Assembly: GCA_001970955.1 (NCBI GenBank)
Contig: MPUH01001151.1
Location: 1-22,815 of the forward strand
Direction: 5' to 3'
Source of the DNA: Stentor coeruleus
Taxonomy: Eukaryota > Ciliophora > Heterotrichea > Heterotrichida > Stentoridae
DNA: 22,815 nucleotides
Part shown: piece after piece, positions 1 to 7,658 of the stretch
Layout of the letters: every line of letters starts with the position of its first letter
Numbering within the stretch: position 1 is the first letter of the stretch
Notes under the pieces: generated by a model
Told to the model about the DNA's origin: nothing
Database searches by the model: none
What the model saw: the letters and a program-made list of their open reading frames with translations, nothing else
Made by a program: the position numbers and the translations under genes

Positions 1-37
1 CAGTTAGTTATTAACTTAACTTTATGCTAAGTAAAAA

Positions 38-353
38 AAATTCTCTAACACCCAACAACAACCATACTAATAAAATGATCCAAAGTCTAAATCCCTCTTT
101 CTCATNTAAATCCTAGATATCTTCAATTTATATACATCTATATACTATATATATGTTTAAATTTTCATGTTTAAATGGATAATAAACATATATTAATGTG
201 TAATAAGTGAACCTTCCCAAGGATAAACATATATAAATAGCATACAAACATATGATAAATGTTAAAATCAATGAAAAACATACATAAATTCTCTAACACC
301 CAACAACAACCATACTAATAAAATGATCCAAAGTCTAAATCCCTCTTTCTCAT
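38..353. repeat. 68-bp direct duplication next to a single-N gap
   Basis: Positions 38-105 and 286-353 are identical over 68 bp. The first copy ends exactly at the single N at 106. The second lies directly upstream of the P2 gene. The sequences before the two copies differ (1-37 versus 250-285). Exact identity stopping at an N suggests an unmerged contig end, or a contig end from a paralogous locus joined here, rather than a functional repeat. About 180 bp of AT-rich DNA with no gene lies between the copies. No other feature is visible in 1-395. Confidence 0.75.
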
Positions 354-395
354 AACTAAATATTTTAAAATCTTAATCATATCAATGGCTTATAA

Positions 396-746
396 ATGAA
401 ATACATAGCAGCATATGCATTAGCCTGGCTTGGTGGAAAGGCTTCTCCTTCAGTTAAAGACCTTGAAAGCATTATCAAAGCTTCTGGTAGCGATTTTGAT
501 GCAAACAAGGCCAATGCTCTTGTTGAAGCTTTAAAAGATAAATCAGTACATGAACTTATTGCTTCTGGTAAGGCTAAGCTTGGAGGAATCAGTCTTGGAG
601 CAGGAGCAGCATCAAGTGCACCTACTGGTGATACTAAAGCTGCACCAGCTGAAACAAAAGATGATAAGAAGGAAACTAAACAAGAAGATGAAGATGCTGG
701 AATGGGAGAAGGTGGACTAGGTTTATTTGGAGATGAAGAATGGTAA
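396..746 (+). CDS. RPLP2: 60S acidic ribosomal protein P2
   Basis: A 116-residue ribosomal stalk protein. P1/P2 dimers sit on the P0 stalk of the 60S subunit and recruit translational GTPases. The N-terminal half (residues 1-58) matches the P2 helical dimerisation domain: MKYIAAYALAWLGG, then a VKDLESII helix and LVEALKDKSVHELIASG. Residues 60-85 are the Ala/Gly-rich hinge and 86-110 are highly charged. The C-terminal stalk motif is unusual. It reads MGEGGLGLFGDEEW, where most eukaryotes have a compact MGFGLFD end. An in-frame TAA lies directly before the ATG, which fixes the start. A four-codon upstream ORF (ATG at 385) ends in a TGA that overlaps this ATG. The length is normal for the family, and identification as P2 rather than P1 rests on the N-terminal motif. 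Confidence 0.96.
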   Translation: MKYIAAYALAWLGGKASPSVKDLESIIKASGSDFDANKANALVEALKDKSVHELIASGKAKLGGISLGAGAASSAPTGDTKAAPAETKDDKKETKQEDEDAGMGEGGLGLFGDEEW

Positions 747-1149
747 TTCTAACTAGTATAAAATTTCTCTCAATATTGTGAATATAATATGATTTTTTTG
801 AAGATTTTTGTTGTTTTTGTTAGGTTTCAGATAACTATTTATATTTATAAATCTTTTTGTATATCAAAAAATTATCTTATATACAATTTTTGTATTGATT
901 TTTTTACAATATTATTCATCTTGCTATATCTATGCTTTTTTTCTAAATATTTATCTTATAACACAATATCTTCACCTGAAAAACTTCAATTAAACATTAG
1001 AAATTTTTACAGTTAAACTACAAAAAAATCCTAAAATTCCAAGAAATAATTTGCTTTTCTCCTCTCCAAAACTCATTTACTCTAACTAAATCAACCTTAT
1101 CTTAATTTATTAGATTATTAAATATTCCAAGCATTTATAGACAATAAAA
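747..1149. other. AT-rich spacer between P2 and zinc-finger gene
   Basis: About 400 bp of T-rich then mixed AT-rich DNA, probably the 3' UTR of P2 and the upstream region of the next gene. A 75-codon open frame at 789-1016 is made almost wholly of Phe, Ile, Leu, Tyr and Lys codons, as expected from T-rich noncoding DNA. I see no RNA gene or recognisable regulatory element. Confidence 0.6.
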
Positions 1150-2103
1150 ATGTTTGAAAGCGATCTTGATGGATCTAAAATCCGCATATCCGCAGAGAAT
1201 ATTTTCAGAGTTGAAAGCGATATCCTTATTCTATATGAAGTCAAAGAATATTCTCATATTTACAAGCGCCTTACTCCTTATTTAAACCAAAGGACACAAC
1301 GGCAAGAAATCAAGCAAAATGCAATCCTCAAATATTTTATGGTCCAAGGATTAGCATTCAAGTCAATTATGTTATTTGATGCTATAGAATGCCAAATAAC
1401 TCCAAATGTTAGATTGATGAATGAATTTGCAGAATGGGCAAATGGGTTAATGACTAATATAAAAAGAATATCAATTAACATAACAGAACATCAAGATGTT
1501 GAACCTTACAAGATGTTTATAGATAAAATCATGTCGAAAAAGAAAATTGAAGTTCATCTAGTCGGGACAACTGATGGTATAAAATACATGATGAATTATT
1601 TGAATCAATCTGGACACATGCTACAAAATGCATGTATCAATGCCTCAGAAGCTATAAGAGCATTTTTTGATAGACTTAGTTGTAGCAATTGCAAAAAACT
1701 AGACCCGAACTGCAGGCTTAAACAAGGAACAATCCAAGTTTTATGTCAGAAATGCTGCATCCATGGAGCTTATGCTGATCATAGTATTTTTGCTTCAAGA
1801 AACATATCGAGACTAAGAGATACTTGCTATTGTTCTAAAGATTATTATCTACCTGATAAACTTAATCACCTGGCAACTTGCAACACGGCTATTTTTAAAT
1901 GCAATTTATGTCCTTTTGAAGGAGGACAAAGTGATTTAGTTTATCATGTAACAAGAAATCATCAAAAAAACCTCATCGATGAAATGAATAGTTTGACGAA
2001 TAAACCAATCGACAAGACTCTTAAAAAACAATGTATGGACTGCGGAGATTTCTATGAACAGAACAGGAATTGTTTAAAATGTGCAAGAAAGAAAAGCACT
2101 TAA
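1150..2103 (+). CDS. Multi-zinc-finger protein of unknown function
   Basis: A 317-residue protein with two halves. Residues 1-160 look like an alternating alpha/beta domain, with strand-like segments such as SDILILYE, KSIMLFDAI and KRISINI separated by amphipathic helices. I could not assign it to a family. A degenerate Macro-like fold is possible but unsupported by motifs. Residues 175-317 are Cys/His-rich. C178xxC181 pairs with C199xxC202. C226xC228 with H240 and C244 resembles a TRAF-type or related finger. C251xxC254-x11-H266-x4-H271 is a classical C2H2 finger. C295xxC298-x9-C308xxC311 is a zinc-ribbon-like knuckle. No RING pattern is evident. The gene converges on its downstream neighbour, with only 20 bp between stop codons. 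A role in protein or nucleic-acid binding is inferred only from the zinc modules. Confidence 0.85.
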   Translation: MFESDLDGSKIRISAENIFRVESDILILYEVKEYSHIYKRLTPYLNQRTQRQEIKQNAILKYFMVQGLAFKSIMLFDAIECQITPNVRLMNEFAEWANGLMTNIKRISINITEHQDVEPYKMFIDKIMSKKKIEVHLVGTTDGIKYMMNYLNQSGHMLQNACINASEAIRAFFDRLSCSNCKKLDPNCRLKQGTIQVLCQKCCIHGAYADHSIFASRNISRLRDTCYCSKDYYLPDKLNHLATCNTAIFKCNLCPFEGGQSDLVYHVTRNHQKNLIDEMNSLTNKPIDKTLKKQCMDCGDFYEQNRNCLKCARKKST

Positions 2104-2123
2104 ATTTAGGATTAAGAATACAA

Positions 2124-3260
2124 TCACACAATCCTACTACGTGTTTTCAGTCTTTTTGAAAAGTCAAAAGAATTCTTTCCACTACTGTTAAAGTTTGATG
2201 GGGTTGAAGATTGCCATGCTGCACCTTGACGACTTGGTGAAAAGCTTGCTTTTCTTCCTGCAAGGACAGATTCATGTTGTCTAACACTTTTGCTTTTCCT
2301 TTTCCATGCATTTTCTCCTGTTCTTATTATAATTTGACTTATAAGCCAATCATGAGGAAGGACTTTTATGCATTTCCAAGCCATTTCCATCCAAGAGTCA
2401 TAATAGCATTTAAGTTTTTTACATTCATCTATGATTAAGTAGCATATACTTGCATGGATATTGATTTTGTAAAGAAGGCACTCTTCTTGAAATTCTTCAA
2501 GAAGCTCAGGACCTTTTATTAATGATGCATATTCTAATGGTTGAACTTTGTATATATCTTCTAAAGTTACTTGTGGAACCCATTCAGTTTGGATTTTAGG
2601 AGCTTCACTTGCTTTACCTGTAATATATACGAGTACAGGTAAGGATTTTAGTACAAGTTGATGGAATAATTTGTAATGTGGGCTTTCGTGTAAATTATAT
2701 TGGGGATGCTTTAGCTATATATTTTTTACATAATTGTATAGACTTTTATGTCTAAACATATGTTCTTGGCATATCACAATGCAATTCTGTATTATTTCTT
2801 CTGACTTTTTCAAAGCTTCCTTAACATGAATAAGAGCCATTTCATGATTATCGACTCCAGCATAAATCCCATAAAGTTGTAAATGCATCGAGCACAACAC
2901 CCTAGAATTCATAATTCTCTGTAAGGATTTATTTGCAACAGGTTTTTGTTTAAAAATTTGAATAGCCTTAAAAAGATAAATAGATGCATTATGAGTATCA
3001 TTTATGCTAAATACCAGCTACCTGTAAAAATAATAAGCATACGTATGAGAAATTAATGTCAAAAGTTCAACTTCAATAAACACTGTTTGTTTTGATGCAG
3101 ACAATAAAATCTCATCACATCTTTGTAGAACTTCTTGGGCAAATTCATACTGAGCAGTTGCAATAAACTCAATAGAGCTGGCTATATATTCAATAAGCAC
3201 TTGAGTCACATCAGCTAAATAAAGTTTACAATTTAAAACAAGTTCGTCTAAGTTTTCCAT
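2124..3260 (-). CDS. Helical (TPR-like) protein, three exons with two 15-nt introns
   Basis: Spliced model: exon 1 at 3260-3022, exon 2 at 3006-2730, exon 3 at 2714-2124 (TGA stop), giving 368 residues. Without splicing the frame is broken into three pieces by stops. Removing two 15-nt GT...AG segments restores one continuous frame through all three. The first two thirds is a run of amphipathic helices with alanine and aromatic positions as in TPR-like repeats (for example HLQLYGIYAGVDNHEMALIHVKEAL). A central region contains KLFHQLVLKSLPVLVYITGK. The last 60 residues are basic, Ser-rich and probably disordered, with several possible phosphorylation sites. I do not recognise the family. The gene is divergent from the kinase at 3369, with 108 bp between start codons, so the two may share a promoter. 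Confidence 0.88.
2715..2729 (-). other. 15-nt spliceosomal intron 2 (phase 0)
   Basis: Read on the minus strand, the segment is GTAAAAAATATATAG. It falls exactly between codons (LYNY then LKHP), and its last three bases form an in-frame TAG. Retention would therefore truncate the protein. Removal joins exon 2 to a further 196 open codons. The length and the GT...TAG ends match the miniature introns known in Stentor. Confidence 0.88.
3007..3021 (-). other. 15-nt spliceosomal intron 1 (phase 2)
   Basis: Read on the minus strand, the segment is GTAGCTGGTATTTAG. It splits an AGC serine codon after its second base (AG|C). If retained, the frame reads AGG then TAG, so translation would stop within the intron. 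Removal opens the frame into the next helical segment. It has the same length and the same GTA...TAG ends as the second intron of this gene. Confidence 0.88.
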
Positions 3261-3368
3261 TTATATAAACATAAAGCAGGGGTTTAAAAAATTATGGGAT
3301 TTCATATATTCATACAAGGTACATAATAAGTTCTTTAAGGGTATTTATAAAATATCAGGGTAATAAAT
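3261..3368. promoter_or_regulatory. Compact divergent intergenic region
   Basis: Only 108 bp separate the start codons of the TPR-like gene (-) and the ATG1/ULK-like kinase (+). The stretch must hold both 5' UTRs and both core promoters. It is AT-rich, with no motif I can name. The promoter role is inferred from geometry alone. Confidence 0.55.
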
Positions 3369-4652
3369 ATGAAAAATATACTTGAAATCACTAATCTGAT
3401 CGGAAAAGGGACATTTGGAAAAGTTTTTTTAGCCAATGACGGCCTTGGTGGTCGAGTAGCAGTTAAAAAGCTTTTAACTAACAACATGGATTCAAGAGAG
3501 CTTAGTTTGTTACAACAAGAAATCTCAATCATGTCTAGAATAACTCATCCAAATACTGTTGACCTTAAATTTATCATAAAAGCAGAAGACTCAGTATATT
3601 TAATCATGGAATACTGTGAAGGTGGAGATCTTGAACTGTTTTTAAACACCCATAAAGGGATTTCTATACAGTTTATTCGTAAATGGCTATCAAGTCTTAT
3701 TAGTGCTTTAGAATATTTGCATTCTTTAAACATAATGCATAGAGACCTTAAATTAGCGAATTTTCTTTTGACAACTTTAGATGCAAAAAATGCTGATATA
3801 AAAATTGGAGACTTTGGATTTGCGAAAATTATGGGTTCTGGGATGACTTGTACTCAGCTTGGGTCTCCAATGTATATGGCCCCTGAGATTTTTCATGATG
3901 ATCAATATACAATAAAAGCTGATATTTGGAGTTTAGGGATTGTGTTTTATGAGATTTTAACTGGAAGAGCTCCTTTTATTTGTAGTACTATGGTAGAACT
4001 TATTAGTAAACAAAATGAACAGGTCGAGTTTCCTTTTACAAGCTCGTTACCTGAAGAAGCGAAAGATCTGATATTATTGATGCTGAATAAAAACCCTGAA
4101 CTTCGTCCTGATTGCAAGTCCCTTTTGAAACATAAATTCTTTACTCAAGAATGTGAAGATGCTTGGATTGAAATAGATAGACTTAAACAAGAATATGTAT
4201 TTGTTGGTAATGATTCAGAAGAAGAAGAGAAAAAAGAACTTGAAAAAGATGAGGAAATGCAGAAAAGTGAATATTTCGAAGACTATGAGGAAAATAGTTT
4301 TACTATGCTCAACTTAGAAATTAAAATCCTCATTATAGAAAGACTACTTGAATTATCTGAACAATTAGACTTCCAGAAAAAAAATTGTATTTTATCCTAC
4401 TTATCACCTTTAGTCAACCAGTTATTCATAACATTAAATAGTCAATATGCTGAAAACCAAGGATATAAATTGATTATAGAAATCCTTGAAAATCTAAAGA
4501 AGAAACTAAGAAAAATATCTGATACGATTTCTATGAATAATATTCAATCATATGACTATAATAAAAATATAGCATTGGAAATGTTAGAAGATTTTCAAGA
4601 TAAGTTTATGAAGTACTGCTTACAGTTGATTGTAAAGTACTTTGATGGGTAG
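3369..4652 (+). CDS. ATG1/ULK-like serine/threonine protein kinase
   Basis: A 427-residue protein with a complete, apparently active kinase domain at residues 6-259. Visible elements are the Gly-rich loop GKGTFGKV (12-19), the ATP-binding Lys in VAVKK (K33), an alpha-C Glu in QQEISIM (E51), the catalytic loop HRDLKLANFLL (H124, D126, N131), the DFG motif D148-G150, GSPMYMAPE before subdomain VIII, and DIWSLG. The sequence IKIGDFGFAK with GSPMYMAPEI is most like the ATG1/ULK group, which initiates autophagy, although CAMK-related kinases share parts of it. Residues 260-427 hold a Glu/Lys-rich acidic linker and then a helical domain with alternating hydrophobic positions, probably regulatory or for partner binding, in the place of the ULK C-terminal domain. 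The ATG1 function is inferred from kinase-domain resemblance only. Confidence 0.9.
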   Translation: MKNILEITNLIGKGTFGKVFLANDGLGGRVAVKKLLTNNMDSRELSLLQQEISIMSRITHPNTVDLKFIIKAEDSVYLIMEYCEGGDLELFLNTHKGISIQFIRKWLSSLISALEYLHSLNIMHRDLKLANFLLTTLDAKNADIKIGDFGFAKIMGSGMTCTQLGSPMYMAPEIFHDDQYTIKADIWSLGIVFYEILTGRAPFICSTMVELISKQNEQVEFPFTSSLPEEAKDLILLMLNKNPELRPDCKSLLKHKFFTQECEDAWIEIDRLKQEYVFVGNDSEEEEKKELEKDEEMQKSEYFEDYEENSFTMLNLEIKILIIERLLELSEQLDFQKKNCILSYLSPLVNQLFITLNSQYAENQGYKLIIEILENLKKKLRKISDTISMNNIQSYDYNKNIALEMLEDFQDKFMKYCLQLIVKYFDG

Positions 4653-5101
4653 AATATAAAACTAAGATGTTTTACTTAAATAAATGGTTGTGTTTTGCTA
4701 TGTTTTTTATTCAGGGAAAAAGATGTGAGATACGGTTTGAAGAAAAAATAATCATGTGTTGGTATAATGTAAAAATATTTGTATACAATTTTGTTTATAT
4801 TAAAGGATGAAGATAGAACTTTTACATTTTTTATGCTATGATTAATAATTGGGATTTAGAAAATTTTGAACCTGGCTTGCTAGATTTTTTATTTAGGAGT
4901 GCCAGTATAATTTTTATACTAAGAAACTTATGTCTAACTTGTTCAACCATTTTAATTAAGAGAATATAAAGACTTGATTCTTCACATCTAAGTAGTTATT
5001 AACAATCTTCTCTATCTACCTCCTAATGACATAACAACACGTGTTTTAAACTTTATCTTCCTTTCCTTATCCCTAATCCTTGAACCTAAAAAAAAATCTT
5101 T
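4653..5101. other. AT-rich spacer, one doubtful small ORF
   Basis: Downstream region of the kinase gene. The only open stretch I noted is an ATG-initiated frame at 4838-4969 (43 residues, starting MINNWDLENFEPG and ending in a hydrophobic, basic tail). It has no recognised homology, and its length is not exceptional here. No RNA gene or repeat was seen. Confidence 0.5.
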
Positions 5102-5817
5102 ATGGATAAAGCTGATATTTCCTATTTTTCTCACAATATCATCCGCGAAAACTATTCAAATAACTCATCTTTGCTTAAAAAAGCATAAAAATTAAAAATC
5201 CACAACAAACAACTCAATAACCTAAAAGAAAATCTTGTATTCAAGTTGCTGACTATAAACTCAATAACCCCAAGCCATATTTTACAAACAATGAACTAGT
5301 AGCTTTATCAAAAGCAAAACTCCATCTAGTATGGCAAAGCTAAAATTGTAAAAGCAACCCAACAAATTCAAAAATCAAATCAACTACATAGCGAAATAAT
5401 AAAAAATCCTAAACTCAGTCATACTCTTCAATCTTTAAAAATCATAAACTAGAAAACATCATCAAAACCCTATGAAAAAAAGCCCACTCTGACAAAACTT
5501 AAACCAAACTCCAAAATATTTACCAAAAACAACTCACAAATACCTTCAAACTATTCCTACTATACCAAAAGAAAACTCATAACAATTCAAATGAAAATAA
5601 AAAATTTATCAATACCTTAAAAGAACTTACTAAAATTAAAACAAACAAACTAATAATCAGTTAGAACGCAGTATATAAAATCATAAACAGTAATTAAAGT
5701 GAATTTACCAAAGAAAAATAAAAAAACTCTAATATAATGATTGAGTACATCTCTCACAATAAAGCTGAAAAACCTAAAATCCTTCTAAAGCTTAGTAAGA
5801 AACTTATGCCGATGTGA
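5102..5817 (+). pseudogene. Decayed coiled-coil-type gene
   Basis: Codon-like sequence persists for about 715 bp but switches between two frames and is broken by stops. Frame 2 opens with an ATG at 5102 (MDKADISYFSHNIIRENYSN...) and runs to a TAA at 5186, then on to about 5244. Frame 1 carries VADYKLNNPKPYFTNNELVALSK (from 5245) to a TAA at 5341. Frame 2 resumes with KATQQIQKSNQLHSEII until about 5445. Frame 1 then continues with KLENIIKTL and KFINTLKELTKIK to a final TGA at 5815, interrupted by several in-frame stops. Composition is Lys/Asn/Leu/Gln-rich, like a coiled coil. None of the breaks is repaired by removing a 15-16 nt GT...AG intron that I could find. It lies 52 bp upstream of the next gene. 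The alternative explanation is poor sequence quality. Confidence 0.6.
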
Positions 5818-5869
5818 ATTCCTTAGTAATTTTAAACCACAATTAGACTTGTGAATTAGGTTTATAAAT

Positions 5870-6656
5870 ATGGATAGATATGAGCTGACAGCAGAGCTCC
5901 TGGGTCTGTGGGACGAGAAAACCTGGATGCCTGTTATGAGAGGTCCACGTTATAGGCGATACCAGTCAATCGAAAAGATGCTTGATTTACATGAAATAGC
6001 ACTTAAAAGCATGCCAAACATCCCAGATCATATACTTGAATTGAACCCATCAGACGATGAATGGGACGATCAAATGACTTATATAACCATTAACTACCCA
6101 TGGATTACTCAACATGTAGCATTTAACATTGGCATTCCTCTTGCAATGTACATCTACAACCACAATTTCATCCATTACAATTATCATTACAGGGCATTGA
6201 AATGGTTCTTCCCATTTGTTATTATGGCACAATTTGAGGCTGTTTACAAGTATTATCGTATTCAACTTACTAAAGGACTTCTATTTGATGAGTATGTTCA
6301 AGCTAGAGCTGATGAACTCATTGCCCAAAAAGAACATCTTTTATATACTCCTGCTTTTAGAAAATATATTGATTGGAGTATTGATTATCATGATACTTTG
6401 AAGGTTGCTAAAAGAGAAGCTTGCAATAATAGTCCGACAGATTTCAAACAGGCTGAGTTGACCCTACAGAATTTTATTAAGAGATGGGTTGATCCTACAG
6501 TTGGAATTAAATGGCCTAAGGCTGGACCTGTTTATCCNGGTAAAAGTTACTTTGTCCACCCTACAGAATTTTATTAAGAGATGGGTTGATCCTACAGTTG
6601 GAATTAAATGGCCTAAGGCTGGACCTGTTTATCCAAAAAGTATTCATACCCCTTAG
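5870..6656 (+). CDS. Unidentified two-helix membrane protein (3' end duplicated in assembly)
   Basis: As written, the frame passes through an N at 6538 and ends early at 235 residues. A 77-bp segment before the N (6461-6537) is repeated exactly at 6558-6634. If 6538-6634 is removed, the frame continues ...KAGPVYPKSIHTP and stops at 6656, giving 229 residues, which I take as the true product. Two probable membrane helices lie near residues 79-97 and 108-128. The ends are charged, with a Trp/Tyr-rich N-terminus (LGLWDEKTW) and a long amphipathic C-terminal half (EYVQARADELIAQKEHL). No signal peptide is evident. The character would suit a ciliate-specific mitochondrial inner-membrane or respiratory-complex accessory protein, but I do not recognise a family and that role is a guess. 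It converges on the quinone-reductase gene, with 27 bp between stops. Confidence 0.82.
6461..6634. repeat. 77-bp assembly duplication flanking N at 6538
   Basis: Positions 6461-6537 and 6558-6634 are identical. The first copy ends at the N. The second follows 19 unmatched bases. Both encode the same C-terminal segment of the neighbouring gene, and only the version with one copy gives a clean protein end, so this is almost certainly an unmerged contig overlap. Confidence 0.85.
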
Positions 6657-6683
6657 TTAGAAATAACCTTTATTTCTTATTAG

Positions 6684-7259
6684 CTAGTTAGAATTAGACT
6701 CTAAAAGACTGGTTTTGGATGGCCATAAAGAGAATGATTGGATTTTTGACTTGAGAAGTGAAATTTTGTTTTCGAGAACTTGAGGATTTGTATAGTCTTC
6801 TAAGAATAGAACAAAAGGCTGGAGAAGGATTGAGTTGTTTTTTGTGAAGATATGGGAAAATAGAGGCATTAGAGAAGAATCTAAGCTACCACGGCCACCG
6901 TTTTCTGAGTATAAAGCTTTTGTTCCTCCTAGAGTTATAGAAATTAGAACTTTTTTCCCAGATATTATACTAGGATTCTGGTCAAGTAGGACTCTGATTA
7001 TCCAATCGTGAAGAGCTGCTGGGAAACCGGAGAAATAAATTGGGAATTGAAAAATAAGCACATCGGAATTGCGAACTTTTGTAAGCTCTGAAGTAAGGTA
7101 TTCTTGATTTGGAGATATTGGGTTGTAATTATCATGGTATAAGTCAGTTATTTGTATATTGTCACTTTCTTGTGGAAGATTTTGCAGATAGATATCTTTT
7201 AAATATGAGTTTAAACTTTTTGCTACTGGGTGGCAGAATATTAGGTGATAGTTTACCAT
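6684..7259 (-). CDS. Flavodoxin-fold NAD(P)H:quinone reductase (NQO/KefF-like)
   Basis: A 191-residue protein of the flavodoxin-like fold family that includes NQO1, NQO2 and bacterial KefF/MdaB. These bind FMN or FAD and pass two electrons from NAD(P)H to quinones. Visible motifs are the first-strand HPVAKSLNSYL (residues 10-20, the HPxxxSxN phosphate-binding loop), DLYHDNYNP (39-47), SDVLIFQFPIYFSGFPAAL (65-83), which is the family signature before the WIxRVL helix, GKKVLISITLGG (101-112), and NGGRGSLDSSLMPL in the position of the TTGG-containing loop region. Length is normal for the compact members. The last 15 residues are Ser-rich. Likely cytosolic, with a detoxification role inferred from the family. 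The 3' end lies 27 bp from the convergent neighbour. Confidence 0.88.
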   Translation of the reverse strand: MVNYHLIFCHPVAKSLNSYLKDIYLQNLPQESDNIQITDLYHDNYNPISPNQEYLTSELTKVRNSDVLIFQFPIYFSGFPAALHDWIIRVLLDQNPSIISGKKVLISITLGGTKALYSENGGRGSLDSSLMPLFSHIFTKNNSILLQPFVLFLEDYTNPQVLENKISLLKSKIQSFSLWPSKTSLLESNSN

Positions 7260-7658
7260 TTTAGTTTTGATTAGTTTTTTAATATAAAGGTGTTGATAAG
7301 TTTGTTATAAAAGTTAGGTAATAATTAAAAGATCATGATTGTTGAAATTTGATTAGATAGCAGCTTTAGCTTTAAAGAAAAAGTTTGATTTTTATATTGA
7401 TCAAGTTTATATTGTTTTATATTTTACTCATCAAATAGTTATAAAGAATGATATTTATATAGATTTAAAATAAACTTTATTTTTTAATTTATAAGTAAAA
7501 GCATCATACTATGCTTTATGCTTAACGCTTAACGCTTTATTATAATTTACTTAGTTCAATATTTAATTAAAAACTAATTCTACAGTCTAATTCTAATATG
7601 AAAAAATAGTATCTGTCGATTTAAATTTAATTAAGAAACTCCACTAATAATAAGTAAA
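7260..7658. promoter_or_regulatory. Divergent AT-rich intergenic region
   Basis: About 400 bp between two divergently oriented genes, hence probably two promoters. It is very AT-rich. A small tandem of a 7-bp element (ttaacgc, twice at about 7521-7536, with a related gctttatgc just before) is the only local repetition noticed. I see no coding sequence or RNA gene. Confidence 0.5.

Noticed and set aside
45..60. Telomere-like CTAACACCCAACA near the left end
   Set aside because: It only partly resembles the heterotrich CCCTAACA repeat, is not tandem, and recurs internally at 293-305 upstream of P2.
789..1016. 75-codon ATG-initiated ORF downstream of P2
   Set aside because: It consists almost only of Phe, Ile, Leu, Tyr and Lys codons, as expected of T-rich 3' UTR sequence. 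It has no motif and no separation from the P2 transcript.
2715..3260. Two separate small minus-strand genes (2715-2912 and 3018-3260)
   Set aside because: Both are exons of the single gene at 2124-3260. Removing two 15-nt introns joins them in frame.
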